Origin: Alphaproteobacteria bacterium
Lineage (GTDB): Bacteria > Pseudomonadota > Alphaproteobacteria > Rhizobiales > Devosiaceae
Reading direction: 5' to 3'
DNA length: 13,665 nt
Assembly (NCBI GenBank): GCA_018820005.1
Contig: JAHJOS010000663.1
Span: 1 to 13,665 of the forward strand
Shown here: piece by piece, positions 6,039 through 12,907 of the stretch
Layout: every line of letters starts with the position of its first letter
Position numbering within the stretch: the first letter of the stretch is position 1
Notes under the pieces: generated by a model
Told to the model about the DNA's origin: nothing
Databases searched by the model: none
What the model saw: only the letters and a program-made list of their open reading frames with translations
Position numbers and translations under genes: made by a program

Positions 6039-6809
6039 ATGAAAATCCTGGTCGCCATCAAGCGCGTCGTCGATCACAATGTCCGCATTCGCGTGCGGCC
6101 CGATGGCACCGGCGTCGAAACCACTGGCGTGCGCCTGTCGATGAACCCTTTCTGCAAGCATGCGGTCGAGGCCGCGGTGCAGCTGGCAGAAGCCGGGCAG
6201 GGCGCGGCGTCTCCAACCGAGATCGTCATCGTCTCGGTCGGCCCCAAAGCCGCCACCGATGTGATCCTGACCGCACTTGCCATGGGCGCCCATCGCGGCA
6301 TTCTCATTGAAACCGATGCCGATCTCGAAACCCTCGCCATTGCCAAACTGCTGGCTAAAGTGGTCGATGAAGAACAGGCCGATCTGGTGCTGCTGGGCAA
6401 GCAGGCGGTCGACGATGATAGCAATCACGTCGGCCAGATGCTCGCGGCCCTCACCAATCGCCCCCAGGCCACCTTTGCTTCCGAGATCAGCATCGTGGGG
6501 CCAGCGCTCGAAGTCACCCGCGAGATCGATTCCGGCCGTCAGACCCTCAGCCTGCCGCTGCCAGCCATCGTCACGGCCGATCTTCGACTCAACACGCCGC
6601 GCAATGCCGCGCTGCCCATGGTGATGAAGGCGCGCGCCAAGCCGTTGGCCGTGCGCCCCGTCGCCGAATTCGGCGTCGATCTTAGCCCGCGCCTTGTCAT
6701 CGAAAAGATCAACCCGCCCGCCGAGCGTGCTGCCGGCAGGACGCTGGGATCGGTCGCCGACCTTGCCGCCTTCATTGCCGACGACATTGCCCAGATGGAG
6801 GCGCTGTGA
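6039..6809 (+). CDS. etfB: Electron transfer flavoprotein beta subunit
   Basis: A 256-residue EtfB, near the usual length. With EtfA it forms the soluble heterodimer that takes electrons from acyl-CoA and related dehydrogenases and passes them to ETF-ubiquinone oxidoreductase. Visible features are the N-terminal MKILVAIKRV strand, SMNPFCKHAVEAAVQL, the AMP-binding segment DDDSNHVGQ (125-133), the family signature around VTREIDSGRQTLSLPLPAIVTADLRL and the dehydrogenase recognition loop DLRLNTPRNAALP (181-193). GGAG stands six bases before the ATG. The stop TGA overlaps the ATG of etfA by one base (TGATG), so the pair is translationally coupled. Confidence 0.97.
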   Translation: MKILVAIKRVVDHNVRIRVRPDGTGVETTGVRLSMNPFCKHAVEAAVQLAEAGQGAASPTEIVIVSVGPKAATDVILTALAMGAHRGILIETDADLETLAIAKLLAKVVDEEQADLVLLGKQAVDDDSNHVGQMLAALTNRPQATFASEISIVGPALEVTREIDSGRQTLSLPLPAIVTADLRLNTPRNAALPMVMKARAKPLAVRPVAEFGVDLSPRLVIEKINPPAERAAGRTLGSVADLAAFIADDIAQMEAL

Positions 6810-7738
6810 TGCGCGTTCTCGTTCTTGCCGATCACGATGCGGGGCTGCTTGCGCCCGCCACCGCCCGGATTGTTCAGGGCGCAACCGCGCTGGGCGCGAT
6901 TGATCTGCTGGTGGTGGGCGACGATATCGCGGCCATCGCCCAGTCCGCCGCCGCGCTGGCCGGTGTTGCCAAAGTGCTGACTGGCAAGGGCAGCCTCGCC
7001 GCCGATGGGTTGGCTGCCCGTCTCGCCGCTTTGGCAGGGGACTATGACTATGTCGTCGCAAGCGCCGGCAGCGTGGGCAAGGATGTCATGCCCCGCCTTG
7101 CCGCTTTGCTCGATGTGATGCCCGTGACCGATATTGTCACCATCCTGGGACCCACGCGCTTTGAGCGGCCCATTTATGCCGGCAACGCCGTCCAGACTGT
7201 TACCGACAATCAGCCGCGACATATCCTGACGCTGCGCGCCTCGGCGTTCCGCCCGGCCGCAACAGGCAATACCGCCGATATCGAAGCACTCGACAGCGAC
7301 ATCGCCTCGCTGGTGACCCTATTGGCCAATCATCGCACGCTCAGCGACACCCCCGATCTGGCCACGGCCCAGATCGTTGTCGGCGGCGGTGTGGCGTTGG
7401 GCTCGGCCGAGAACTTCCAGCTGATTGAAAAGCTGGCCAAAAGGCTCGGTGCCGCCGTCGGCGCGACCCGCGCTGCGGTCGATGCGGGCTATGCCCCCAA
7501 TGACTGGCAGATTGGCCAGACCGGCAAGATCATCGCGCCCGATCTCTATATTGCCATCGGCATTTCGGGCGCCTTGCAGCATCTGGCCGGCATCCAGGGT
7601 GCCAAAAAAATCGTCGCCATCAATACCGACGCCGAAGCGCCTTTGGTCAAGCTGGCCGATGTCGCACTGATCGGCGATTTGTTCGAGACCATTCCCCAGC
7701 TGATCGCTGAACTCGACAAGCGCGGCGTCACGCACTGA
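6809..7738 (+). CDS. etfA: Electron transfer flavoprotein alpha subunit
   Basis: A 309-residue EtfA. The N-terminal half (about 1-175) is the Rossmann-like domain that packs on EtfB. The C-terminal half binds FAD, with GATRAAVDAGYAPNDWQIGQTGK (218-240), APDLYIAIGISGALQHLAG (243-261) and KKIVAINTDAEAP. GGAGG (6797-6801) is well spaced for the ATG at 6809; the in-frame GTG at 6806 is less likely. Oddity: the loop that in most EtfA reads GGRG followed by ENF is here GGGVALGSAENF (192-203), lacking the usual arginine and one residue longer. Other flavin-contact blocks look normal, so the protein is probably functional but diverged. A 140-base gap with a promoter separates it from the next gene. 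Confidence 0.96.
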   Translation: MRVLVLADHDAGLLAPATARIVQGATALGAIDLLVVGDDIAAIAQSAAALAGVAKVLTGKGSLAADGLAARLAALAGDYDYVVASAGSVGKDVMPRLAALLDVMPVTDIVTILGPTRFERPIYAGNAVQTVTDNQPRHILTLRASAFRPAATGNTADIEALDSDIASLVTLLANHRTLSDTPDLATAQIVVGGGVALGSAENFQLIEKLAKRLGAAVGATRAAVDAGYAPNDWQIGQTGKIIAPDLYIAIGISGALQHLAGIQGAKKIVAINTDAEAPLVKLADVALIGDLFETIPQLIAELDKRGVTH

Positions 7739-7818
7739 GCCCAATCTGATCGAACGCCAATCCGCAACGAGACAGGGCTGGCGTGCATCTTTGCGACGCG
7801 TCTCCGCCGTTCTGATGA

Positions 7819-7846
7819 TTGCAAATTCTGCCCCGCCGCCTATAAA
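7819..7846 (+). promoter_or_regulatory. Promoter of the aminotransferase gene
   Basis: TTGCAA (7819-7824), a 16-base spacer and TATAAA (7841-7846) make a good sigma-70-type promoter. Transcription would start near 7853, about 25 bases before the ATG at 7879. This indicates that the aminotransferase gene is transcribed separately from etfBA. Confidence 0.6.
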
Positions 7847-7878
7847 GACCCCGCCTTCCCACCGGAACGACTCCTGCC

Positions 7879-9063
7879 ATGTTTGAGACCCTTTCCAAGG
7901 CCCCCGGCGACAAGATCCTGGCGCTCATGGGCGAATACGCGGCCGACCCGCGCCCCACAAAGATCGACCTTGGTGTCGGCGTCTATAAGGATGAACAGGG
8001 CGTGACCCCGGTCATGTCATCGGTCCGCAAGGCCGAGCAGCGCATCCTGGCCGCCGAAAAGACCAAGACCTATCTCGGCATTGCCGGCAACAAGGGCTTT
8101 GGCGCTGCCGTTCTTGATCTGGCGCTGGCTGATGCGATTGACCGCACCCGCGTGCGCATCGCCCAGGCCCCCGGCGGCACCGGTTCGCTCTGGGTGCTGA
8201 TGCAGCTGGTCAACCGCGCCCGTCCTGGCGCCACGGTCTGGGTGTCCGATCCGACCTGGCCCAACCACAACCCCATCGCCGAAAACTCCGGCCTCGTGGT
8301 CAAGACCTATCCCTATTTCGATACCGAGACGCGCGGCGTCAAGTTCGAGCAGATGCTCGCTACGCTCGATGGCCTGACCAAAGACGACGTCGTGCTGCTG
8401 CACGGCTGCTGCCACAACCCGACCGGCGCCAATCTGACCAATGCCCAGTGGGATCAGGTCGCGGCCAGCCTTGCCCGCACCGGCGCTCTGCCGTTCATCG
8501 ATCTGGCCTATCTCGGATTTGGCGATGGTCTTCTCGAAGACGCCTATGGCACCCGCAAGGTGATTGCCTCGGTGCCCGAAGCGCTGATCGCCTTCTCCGG
8601 CTCCAAGAATTTCGGCCTTTATCGTGAGCGTATCGGCGCGGCCATCATCGTGGCACGCGACGCGGCGCAGGCCGATGTCGCCAATTCGCAGCTGCTCAAC
8701 ATCATCCGTGGCGCCTATAGCCAGCCGCCCGATCATGGTGCCGAGATCATCCGCACCATCCTTGAGGACGCCGAGCTGCGCGCCGAATGGGAAGCCGAGC
8801 TTAACCTGATGCGGGCCCGCATGATCCGCCTGCGCGAAAAGCTCAGTACGGCGATCCGTACCAAGTCCAATTCGGCCGATTTCGACTTCATCGCCGATCA
8901 TCGCGGCATGTTCTCGCTGCTGGGCCTGCCCAATAGCGTGGTCGAACATCTTAAGGCCACCAACGGGGTCTATATGATTGGCGACAGTCGCATCAACGTC
9001 GCGGGCATCCCCGAAGATCGGGTCGACGACCTCGCCGACGCATTTTTGGCGGCCATCGCCTGA
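7879..9063 (+). CDS. Aromatic/aspartate aminotransferase, PLP-dependent (TyrB/AspC type)
   Basis: A 394-residue class I aminotransferase that moves an amino group between aspartate or aromatic amino acids and 2-oxo acids using pyridoxal phosphate. Catalytic features are all present: DPTWPNHN (cofactor-stacking Trp), HGCCHNPTG (the conserved Asn), FIDLAYLGFG (Asp 208 and Tyr 211), SGSKNFGLYRERIGA with the Schiff-base Lys at 243 and the following Arg, and the substrate carboxylate-binding Arg 371 in DSRINVAG. The HGCCHNPTG form and overall layout are those of the E. coli TyrB/AspC subgroup; whether it prefers aromatic substrates or aspartate cannot be decided. The Shine-Dalgarno is weak, but no alternative start preserves the fold. 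A small hairpin follows the stop. Confidence 0.95.
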   Translation: MFETLSKAPGDKILALMGEYAADPRPTKIDLGVGVYKDEQGVTPVMSSVRKAEQRILAAEKTKTYLGIAGNKGFGAAVLDLALADAIDRTRVRIAQAPGGTGSLWVLMQLVNRARPGATVWVSDPTWPNHNPIAENSGLVVKTYPYFDTETRGVKFEQMLATLDGLTKDDVVLLHGCCHNPTGANLTNAQWDQVAASLARTGALPFIDLAYLGFGDGLLEDAYGTRKVIASVPEALIAFSGSKNFGLYRERIGAAIIVARDAAQADVANSQLLNIIRGAYSQPPDHGAEIIRTILEDAELRAEWEAELNLMRARMIRLREKLSTAIRTKSNSADFDFIADHRGMFSLLGLPNSVVEHLKATNGVYMIGDSRINVAGIPEDRVDDLADAFLAAIA

Positions 9064-9082
9064 CGCCCCGCAAATGATCTTG

Positions 9083-9098
9083 CGGCAAGCCTTTGCCG
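9083..9098 (+). terminator. Small hairpin after the aminotransferase gene
   Basis: CGGCAA (9083-9088), loop GCCT, TTGCCG (9093-9098): a perfect 6-bp stem 19 bases after the stop, with TTTT some ten bases farther on (9108-9111). It may act as a weak terminator. The same bases also overlap a possible promoter for the transaldolase gene (TTGCGG 9080-9085, 16-base spacer, TACATC 9102-9107). Confidence 0.35.
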
Positions 9099-9148
9099 TG
9101 CTACATCTTTTGCCCATGGGCATGTTTGAAGACAATTAGGAGGGAACC

Positions 9149-9802
9149 ATGAAGTTCTTCGTCGACACTGCGGAAATCAAGGACATCAAGGAGCTCTACG
9201 AGACCGGTCTCCTCGATGGCGTCACCACCAACCCGAGCCTGATCGCCAAGTCCGGCCGTGACTTCAAGGAAGTCATTGCCGAGATCTGTGCGCTGGTGCC
9301 TGGCCCGGTTTCGGCCGAAGTGGCATCGCTGGAATATGAGGGCATGGTCGCCGAGGGCGAGCACCTGGCCAAGATCGCCGACAACGTCGTGATCAAGCTG
9401 CCGCTCACGCTCAATGGCCTCAAGGCCACCAAGTATTTTTTCGACAAGGGCATCAAGACCAACGTCACCCTGTGCTTCTCGGCCAACCAGGCCCTGCTGG
9501 CCGCCAAGGTCGGCGCGACCTATATCTCGCCCTTCCTCGGGCGTCTGGATGACATCAACCTCGATGGCGTTGAACTGATCGAGAATATCCGTCAGATCTA
9601 CGACAACTACGCTTTCGACACCCAGATCCTGTCGGCTTCGATCCGTTCGCCCAACCACGTGACCCAGGTCGCGCTGGCAGGCTCGGACGTGGCCACCATT
9701 CCGCCTGACGTGATCCGCAAGCTGGCCAACCACCCGCTGACCAACGCCGGCATCGAGGGCTTCCTTAAGGACTGGAAAGCCACCGGCCAGTCCATCCTCT
9801 AG
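9149..9802 (+). CDS. tal: Transaldolase, small TalC/FSA family
   Basis: A 217-residue TIM-barrel enzyme of the TalC/fructose-6-phosphate aldolase family. It most likely transfers a dihydroxyacetone unit from fructose 6-phosphate to erythrose 4-phosphate in the non-oxidative pentose phosphate pathway. The N-terminus MKFFVDTAEI, the GVTTNPSLI block (24-32) and the Schiff-base Lys 83 in VVIKLPLT are typical. Two positions separate the enzymes in this family: Glu 57 (VSAEVAS) and Phe 129 (YISPFLGR) match transaldolases, whereas E. coli fructose-6-phosphate aldolase has Gln and Tyr there. Hence transaldolase is the better name. A strong AGGAGGG precedes the ATG. A perfect 10-bp hairpin starts 22 bases after the stop. 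Confidence 0.95.
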   Translation: MKFFVDTAEIKDIKELYETGLLDGVTTNPSLIAKSGRDFKEVIAEICALVPGPVSAEVASLEYEGMVAEGEHLAKIADNVVIKLPLTLNGLKATKYFFDKGIKTNVTLCFSANQALLAAKVGATYISPFLGRLDDINLDGVELIENIRQIYDNYAFDTQILSASIRSPNHVTQVALAGSDVATIPPDVIRKLANHPLTNAGIEGFLKDWKATGQSIL

Positions 9803-9812
9803 GCCATCCAGG

Positions 9813-9978
9813 CCACCGCATTGCCTTCTCCCCGTTGGGGAGAAGGTGCCACCAAGGGACACCCTATTAGCGCAAGCGAATTTTGGTTGGGATGAGGGGC
9901 TGCGACCCCTTCCAGGGGCACCATTGTTGGCTGCCGATCCCGCCCCTGTTTTGGCCTTCGGCCAATCCACCTTCTCCC
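9813..9978. repeat. Intergenic mosaic repeat, copy B, with several hairpins
   Basis: Its first 21 bases are identical to 3716-3736. In order: a perfect 10-bp hairpin CCTTCTCCCC (9824-9833)/GGGGAGAAGG (9837-9846); a CCCCT/AGGGG hairpin (9906-9918); a TTGGCC/GGCCAA stem (9951-9965) closing a cTTCGg tetraloop; and CACCTTCTCCC (9968-9978), the exact reverse complement of GGGAGAAGGTG (9838-9848), so the 119 bases between are bounded by an 11-bp inverted repeat. The bounded arrangement suggests a miniature mobile or mosaic element inserted between the transaldolase and mrp genes. The first hairpin may also limit read-through. Confidence 0.65.
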
Positions 9979-9991
9979 TCAAGGGTAGAAG
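9971..9991 (+). promoter_or_regulatory. Hairpin immediately upstream of the mrp ribosome-binding site
   Basis: CTTCTCCC (9971-9978), loop TCAA, GGG then one bulged T and AGAAG (9983-9991): an 8-bp interrupted stem ending six bases before AGGAG (9997-10001). In the transcript it would stand right against the ribosome-binding site of the ATPase gene and may influence translation; it may equally be just the end of the repeat element. Confidence 0.35.
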
Positions 9992-10006
9992 AGTAGAGGA
10001 GTGCCC

Positions 10007-11077
10007 ATGGCCGAGCCCGATCTCGCTGCCGCCATCAAAGCCGCCCTTGCTGCTGTCGAAATTCCTGGCGGTGGCGATCTGGCTGGCTATGCCGGCCTCT
10101 CCGACATCATCATCACACCTTCGGCGGTAGCCTTCGCCATCGCGGTCGCGCCGGGCATGGAAGCCGCCTTCGGGCCTGCGCGCGAGCAGGCACAGGCAAT
10201 TGCCATGCAAACAGCAGGCAAACGCAAGGTCATGGTATCCTTGACTGGCGGCAAGCCGCCGGCAAAAGCCGGTCCAACCTTCTCCCACGGCGCGCCCGTT
10301 CCGCCCGGCAAGACTGCCGTCACTGGCATCAAGCGCATCATTGCGGTCGGCTCGGGCAAGGGCGGCGTCGGCAAGTCCACCACGGCAGTAAACCTGGCGC
10401 TGGCGCTGCAGGCCGAGGGTCTGCGTGTCGGCGTGCTCGATGCCGATCTTTATGGTCCCTCCATTCCCAAGCTGCTCGGCCTCGAGGGTCAGCCCGCCAT
10501 TCGCGATGACGGAATTTTTTCGCCTCATGCCACCTTTGGCCTCAAGGCCATGTCGATCGGCTCCATGCTGGTCAAGGACCAGGCCGTGGTCTGGCGCGGC
10601 CCCATGGCGACCTCGGCGCTGCGCCAGTTGCTGCGCGAAACCGATTGGGGCACGCTCGATATCCTGGTGGTCGACCTGCCGCCGGGCACGGGCGACATCC
10701 AGATTTCCCTGTTCCAGCAGGCCGTTGTCGATGGTGTCGTCATCGTCTCGACGCCTCAGGATCTGGCGCTGATCGATGCCAAGAAGGCCATCGACATGAT
10801 CCGCCGCTTCAGCGTGCCGCTGCTCGGTCTGGTCGAGAACATGAGCTACTTCATCGCCCCCGACACGGGCACACGCTACGATATCTTCGGCTCCGGTGGT
10901 GCCCAACGCGCTGCCGCAGATCTCGCAATGCCGTTCCTGGGGGCCGTGCCGCTGGTCATGTCCATTCGCGAAGGCTCTGACGCCGGCCTGCCGCCGCTGG
11001 TCTCGGCTCCGGACGGCGCCGAATCCCTCGCCTATCGCGCCATTGCCCGCCAACTGCTCCAACAATTGCCCGCCTGA
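10007..11077 (+). CDS. Mrp/ApbC/NBP35-type P-loop ATPase
   Basis: A 356-residue member of the Mrp/NBP35 family, ATPases that assemble or carry iron-sulfur clusters in the cytoplasm. A diverged N-terminal MIP18/DUF59-like domain (about 1-78) and a variable linker precede the ATPase domain. That domain has the deviant Walker A GKGGVGKST (117-125), DADLYGPSIP, the VVDLPPGTGD Walker B/switch (about 222-230), TPQDLALIDA and GLVENMSYF. Family members with proven cluster binding use a CxxC after VENMS; here the segment is YFIAPDTGTRYDIFG, and there is no cysteine anywhere in the protein. AGGAG five bases upstream fixes the ATG at 10007 (an in-frame GTG lies at 10001). The upstream repeat island separates it from the transaldolase gene. 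Confidence 0.93.
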   Translation: MAEPDLAAAIKAALAAVEIPGGGDLAGYAGLSDIIITPSAVAFAIAVAPGMEAAFGPAREQAQAIAMQTAGKRKVMVSLTGGKPPAKAGPTFSHGAPVPPGKTAVTGIKRIIAVGSGKGGVGKSTTAVNLALALQAEGLRVGVLDADLYGPSIPKLLGLEGQPAIRDDGIFSPHATFGLKAMSIGSMLVKDQAVVWRGPMATSALRQLLRETDWGTLDILVVDLPPGTGDIQISLFQQAVVDGVVIVSTPQDLALIDAKKAIDMIRRFSVPLLGLVENMSYFIAPDTGTRYDIFGSGGAQRAAADLAMPFLGAVPLVMSIREGSDAGLPPLVSAPDGAESLAYRAIARQLLQQLPA

Positions 11078-11131
11078 CGCAGCCGGGAGGCTGTTAAGAT
11101 ATTGTTAGCTCTTGGACTTCACTATTGTCCC

Positions 11132-11428
11132 ATGGCTATCATTCAAAGAGTCAGTGGCTACGACGCCATTCTGGCCCAACGTCAGAGACGAGCCGATGCC
11201 GCCGCGGTTGCCGAGGCACGTTCTGCTGCGCGCCAGCAGGCGGCCAGTACCACCCTGGCGAAATCGGATGGGCTGCGCAACGCAATGGCCAACAACATCA
11301 ACCAGACGGTCTCTAATCAGGTCCAGATGACCTCGCAATTGGTCAGCACGCGCGTCAATGCTGCCAATAAGGTCAAGGCGGAAGCCCTGATGGCCAAGGC
11401 CGATGCGGCGTTGACCAAGTTCGCCTGA
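11132..11428 (+). CDS. Conserved-looking small helical protein, unknown function (98 aa)
   Basis: A 98-residue, alanine- and glutamine-rich product with no signal peptide, no cysteine and no membrane span. From about residue 10 to the end it looks continuously helical, with heptad-like spacing in the middle (NAMANNINQTVSNQVQMTSQLVSTRVNAANKV), so a coiled coil is plausible. I do not recognise a family. The ATG at 11132 is favoured because the upstream codons to 11102 run through the probable promoter region and lack protein character, but no clear Shine-Dalgarno precedes it. It lies 54 bases after the ATPase gene and 98 bases before the beta-glucosidase gene. Confidence 0.6.
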   Translation: MAIIQRVSGYDAILAQRQRRADAAAVAEARSAARQQAASTTLAKSDGLRNAMANNINQTVSNQVQMTSQLVSTRVNAANKVKAEALMAKADAALTKFA

Positions 11429-11446
11429 CCGTCTTCCGTCTCCAAC

Positions 11447-11460
11447 TGCAATCGATTGCA
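11447..11460. promoter_or_regulatory. LacI-family-type operator upstream of the glucosidase genes
   Basis: TGCAATCGATTGCA is a perfect 14-bp palindrome with a central CG, the form of LacI/GalR-family operators such as those of alpha-glucoside regulators in rhizobia. Its right half shares bases with the -35 box TTGCAT of the predicted promoter. Binding of a LacI-type repressor encoded outside this window is inferred. Confidence 0.75.
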
Positions 11461-11484
11461 TAACGCTGTTGTCTGCGCTATCGG
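11456..11484 (+). promoter_or_regulatory. Predicted promoter of the glucosidase operon
   Basis: TTGCAT (11456-11461), a 17-base spacer and TATCGG (11479-11484). The -10 is only fair, but the spacing is ideal and the -35 overlaps the LacI-type palindrome, which makes sense for repression. Transcription would start about 35 bases before the ATG at 11527. Confidence 0.45.
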
Positions 11485-11526
11485 CTTGGCACGTACCGCT
11501 TGAGTCATTCCGCATGAGGACCAGAC

Positions 11527-12840
11527 ATGTTTTCTTTTGACCGCCAGAAGTTTGGTCCGCAGTTCACTTTTGGCGCGGCAACCGCTGCCTATCAGATCGA
11601 GGGCGGGCAGACTGATGGGCGCGGTCCATCCATCTGGGACAGCTTTTCGGCCACCCCTGGCAACGTCCACAATGGCGACACCGGCAGCAATGCCTGCAAC
11701 CACTATGAGCTCTGGCCCGCCGACCTCGATTTGATTCGCGATGCCGGTTTTGATGCCTACCGCTTCTCATTCTCCTGGCCTCGCCTGATCCCGGAAGGCA
11801 CCGGGGAGGTCAATCCGGCAGGCCTGGATTTCTATGATCGCCTCGTCGATGGCATGCTGGAGCGTGGCATCAAGCCCTATGCCACACTTTACCACTGGGA
11901 CCTGCCGTCGGCTCTGCAGGACAAGGGCGGCTGGATGAACCGCGACATTGCCGGTTGGTTCGCCGACTACGCCGCGCTGATTGCCCAGAAATTCGGTGAT
12001 CGCCTCGAAGCCACAGCCACCATCAACGAACCTTGGTGCGTCGCCTTTCTCAGCCACTATTTGGGTGCCCATGCTCCCGGCTATCGCGATATGCGGGCCG
12101 CCGCGCGCGCCATGCACCATGTTCTGTTTGCCCACGGCACCGCCATTGATGCGCTACGGGCGAACGGCGCGAAAAACCTCGGTATTGTGCTCAATCTTGA
12201 AAAGGCCGAAGCAGCCTCTGAAAGCCTGGAAGATGTGGCAGCGATGGACATGGGCGATGCCCTGTTCAACCGGTGGTACCTGGGTGGCGTGCTCAAGGCA
12301 CAATACCCCGAGGTGGTGCTGAACTGGTTGGGCGAACACATGCCCAAGGGCTATGCCGAGGATATGGCCACTGTCTCCCGTCCGCTCGATTGGCTGGGCA
12401 TCAACTACTACACCCGCGGGCTCTATCGGGCGCCGAGCAAGCCCGGTAATCCGATCGAGCAGGTCAAGGGCCCGCTCGAAAAGACTGATATCGGCTGGGA
12501 AATCTATCCCAAGGGCCTCAGTGATCTGCTGGTGCGCGTCTCCAACGACTACACCAAGATCCCGCTCTACGTGACCGAGAACGGCATGGCCGAAGTGGAG
12601 GGCGACGACGATCCGCGCCGCGTCCAATACTATGAAGATCACCTCAAGGCCGTGCTGACCGCGCGCGAGCAGGGGGCTGACGTCCGGGGCTATTTTGCCT
12701 GGTCGCTGCTGGACAATTTTGAGTGGGCCGAGGGCTACAACAAGCGCTTTGGCCTGGTCCATGTCGACTACCAGACCCAGAAGCGCACGCCCAAGGCCAG
12801 CTATCGCGCGTTCCAGGGTCTGTTGCACAATAGCCGGTGA
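11527..12840 (+). CDS. GH1 family beta-glucosidase
   Basis: A 437-residue glycoside hydrolase family 1 enzyme, the usual length for bacterial beta-glucosidases, hydrolysing beta-linked glucosides or related disaccharides by a retaining mechanism. The N-terminal GH1 signature FTFGAATAAYQIEGG is followed by the acid/base Glu 168 in TINEPW, the nucleophile Glu 351 in YVTENG and the aglycone/glycone-binding DNFEWAEGYNKRFGLVHVDY (about 396-415, with Glu 402). There is no signal peptide, so it acts in the cytoplasm on imported sugar. GAGGA is well placed before the ATG. A LacI-type operator and promoter stand just upstream, and the GH13 gene follows 67 bases later, so they probably form one operon. 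The activity could also be beta-galactosidase or beta-fucosidase. Confidence 0.95.
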   Translation: MFSFDRQKFGPQFTFGAATAAYQIEGGQTDGRGPSIWDSFSATPGNVHNGDTGSNACNHYELWPADLDLIRDAGFDAYRFSFSWPRLIPEGTGEVNPAGLDFYDRLVDGMLERGIKPYATLYHWDLPSALQDKGGWMNRDIAGWFADYAALIAQKFGDRLEATATINEPWCVAFLSHYLGAHAPGYRDMRAAARAMHHVLFAHGTAIDALRANGAKNLGIVLNLEKAEAASESLEDVAAMDMGDALFNRWYLGGVLKAQYPEVVLNWLGEHMPKGYAEDMATVSRPLDWLGINYYTRGLYRAPSKPGNPIEQVKGPLEKTDIGWEIYPKGLSDLLVRVSNDYTKIPLYVTENGMAEVEGDDDPRRVQYYEDHLKAVLTAREQGADVRGYFAWSLLDNFEWAEGYNKRFGLVHVDYQTQKRTPKASYRAFQGLLHNSR

Positions 12841-12873
12841 AGCGGCCTTTCAGTCGGTAGGGGCAAGGTGATA

Positions 12874-12889
12874 GGTGTGTGAAAACACC
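12874..12889 (+). other. Small hairpin between the two glucosidase genes
   Basis: GGTGT (12874-12878), loop GTGAAA, ACACC (12885-12889): a 5-bp stem in the 67-base gap. It is too weak and lacks a T run to end transcription; it might mark an RNA processing or stability site, or be chance. Confidence 0.2.
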
Positions 12890-12907
12890 GCTGCACCGGA
12901 GCTGCTT

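Noticed and set aside
5817..7061. A 414-codon minus-strand open frame over etfBA
   Set aside because: It is antisense to two clear Etf genes, with low-complexity Gly/Arg/His composition typical of shadow frames.
8017..9135. A 372-codon minus-strand open frame over the aminotransferase
   Set aside because: The opposite strand encodes an aminotransferase with every catalytic residue in place; the antisense product resembles nothing.
9149..9802. Calling the small aldolase-family gene fructose-6-phosphate aldolase
   Set aside because: The discriminating residues are Glu 57 and Phe 129, as in transaldolases, not Gln and Tyr as in E. coli FsaA.
9101..11065. A 654-codon open frame on the minus strand
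   Set aside because: It runs antisense through the transaldolase gene, the repeat island and the mrp gene, has no ribosome-binding site or domain character, and is the usual shadow frame of GC-rich DNA; both sense genes are strongly recognisable.
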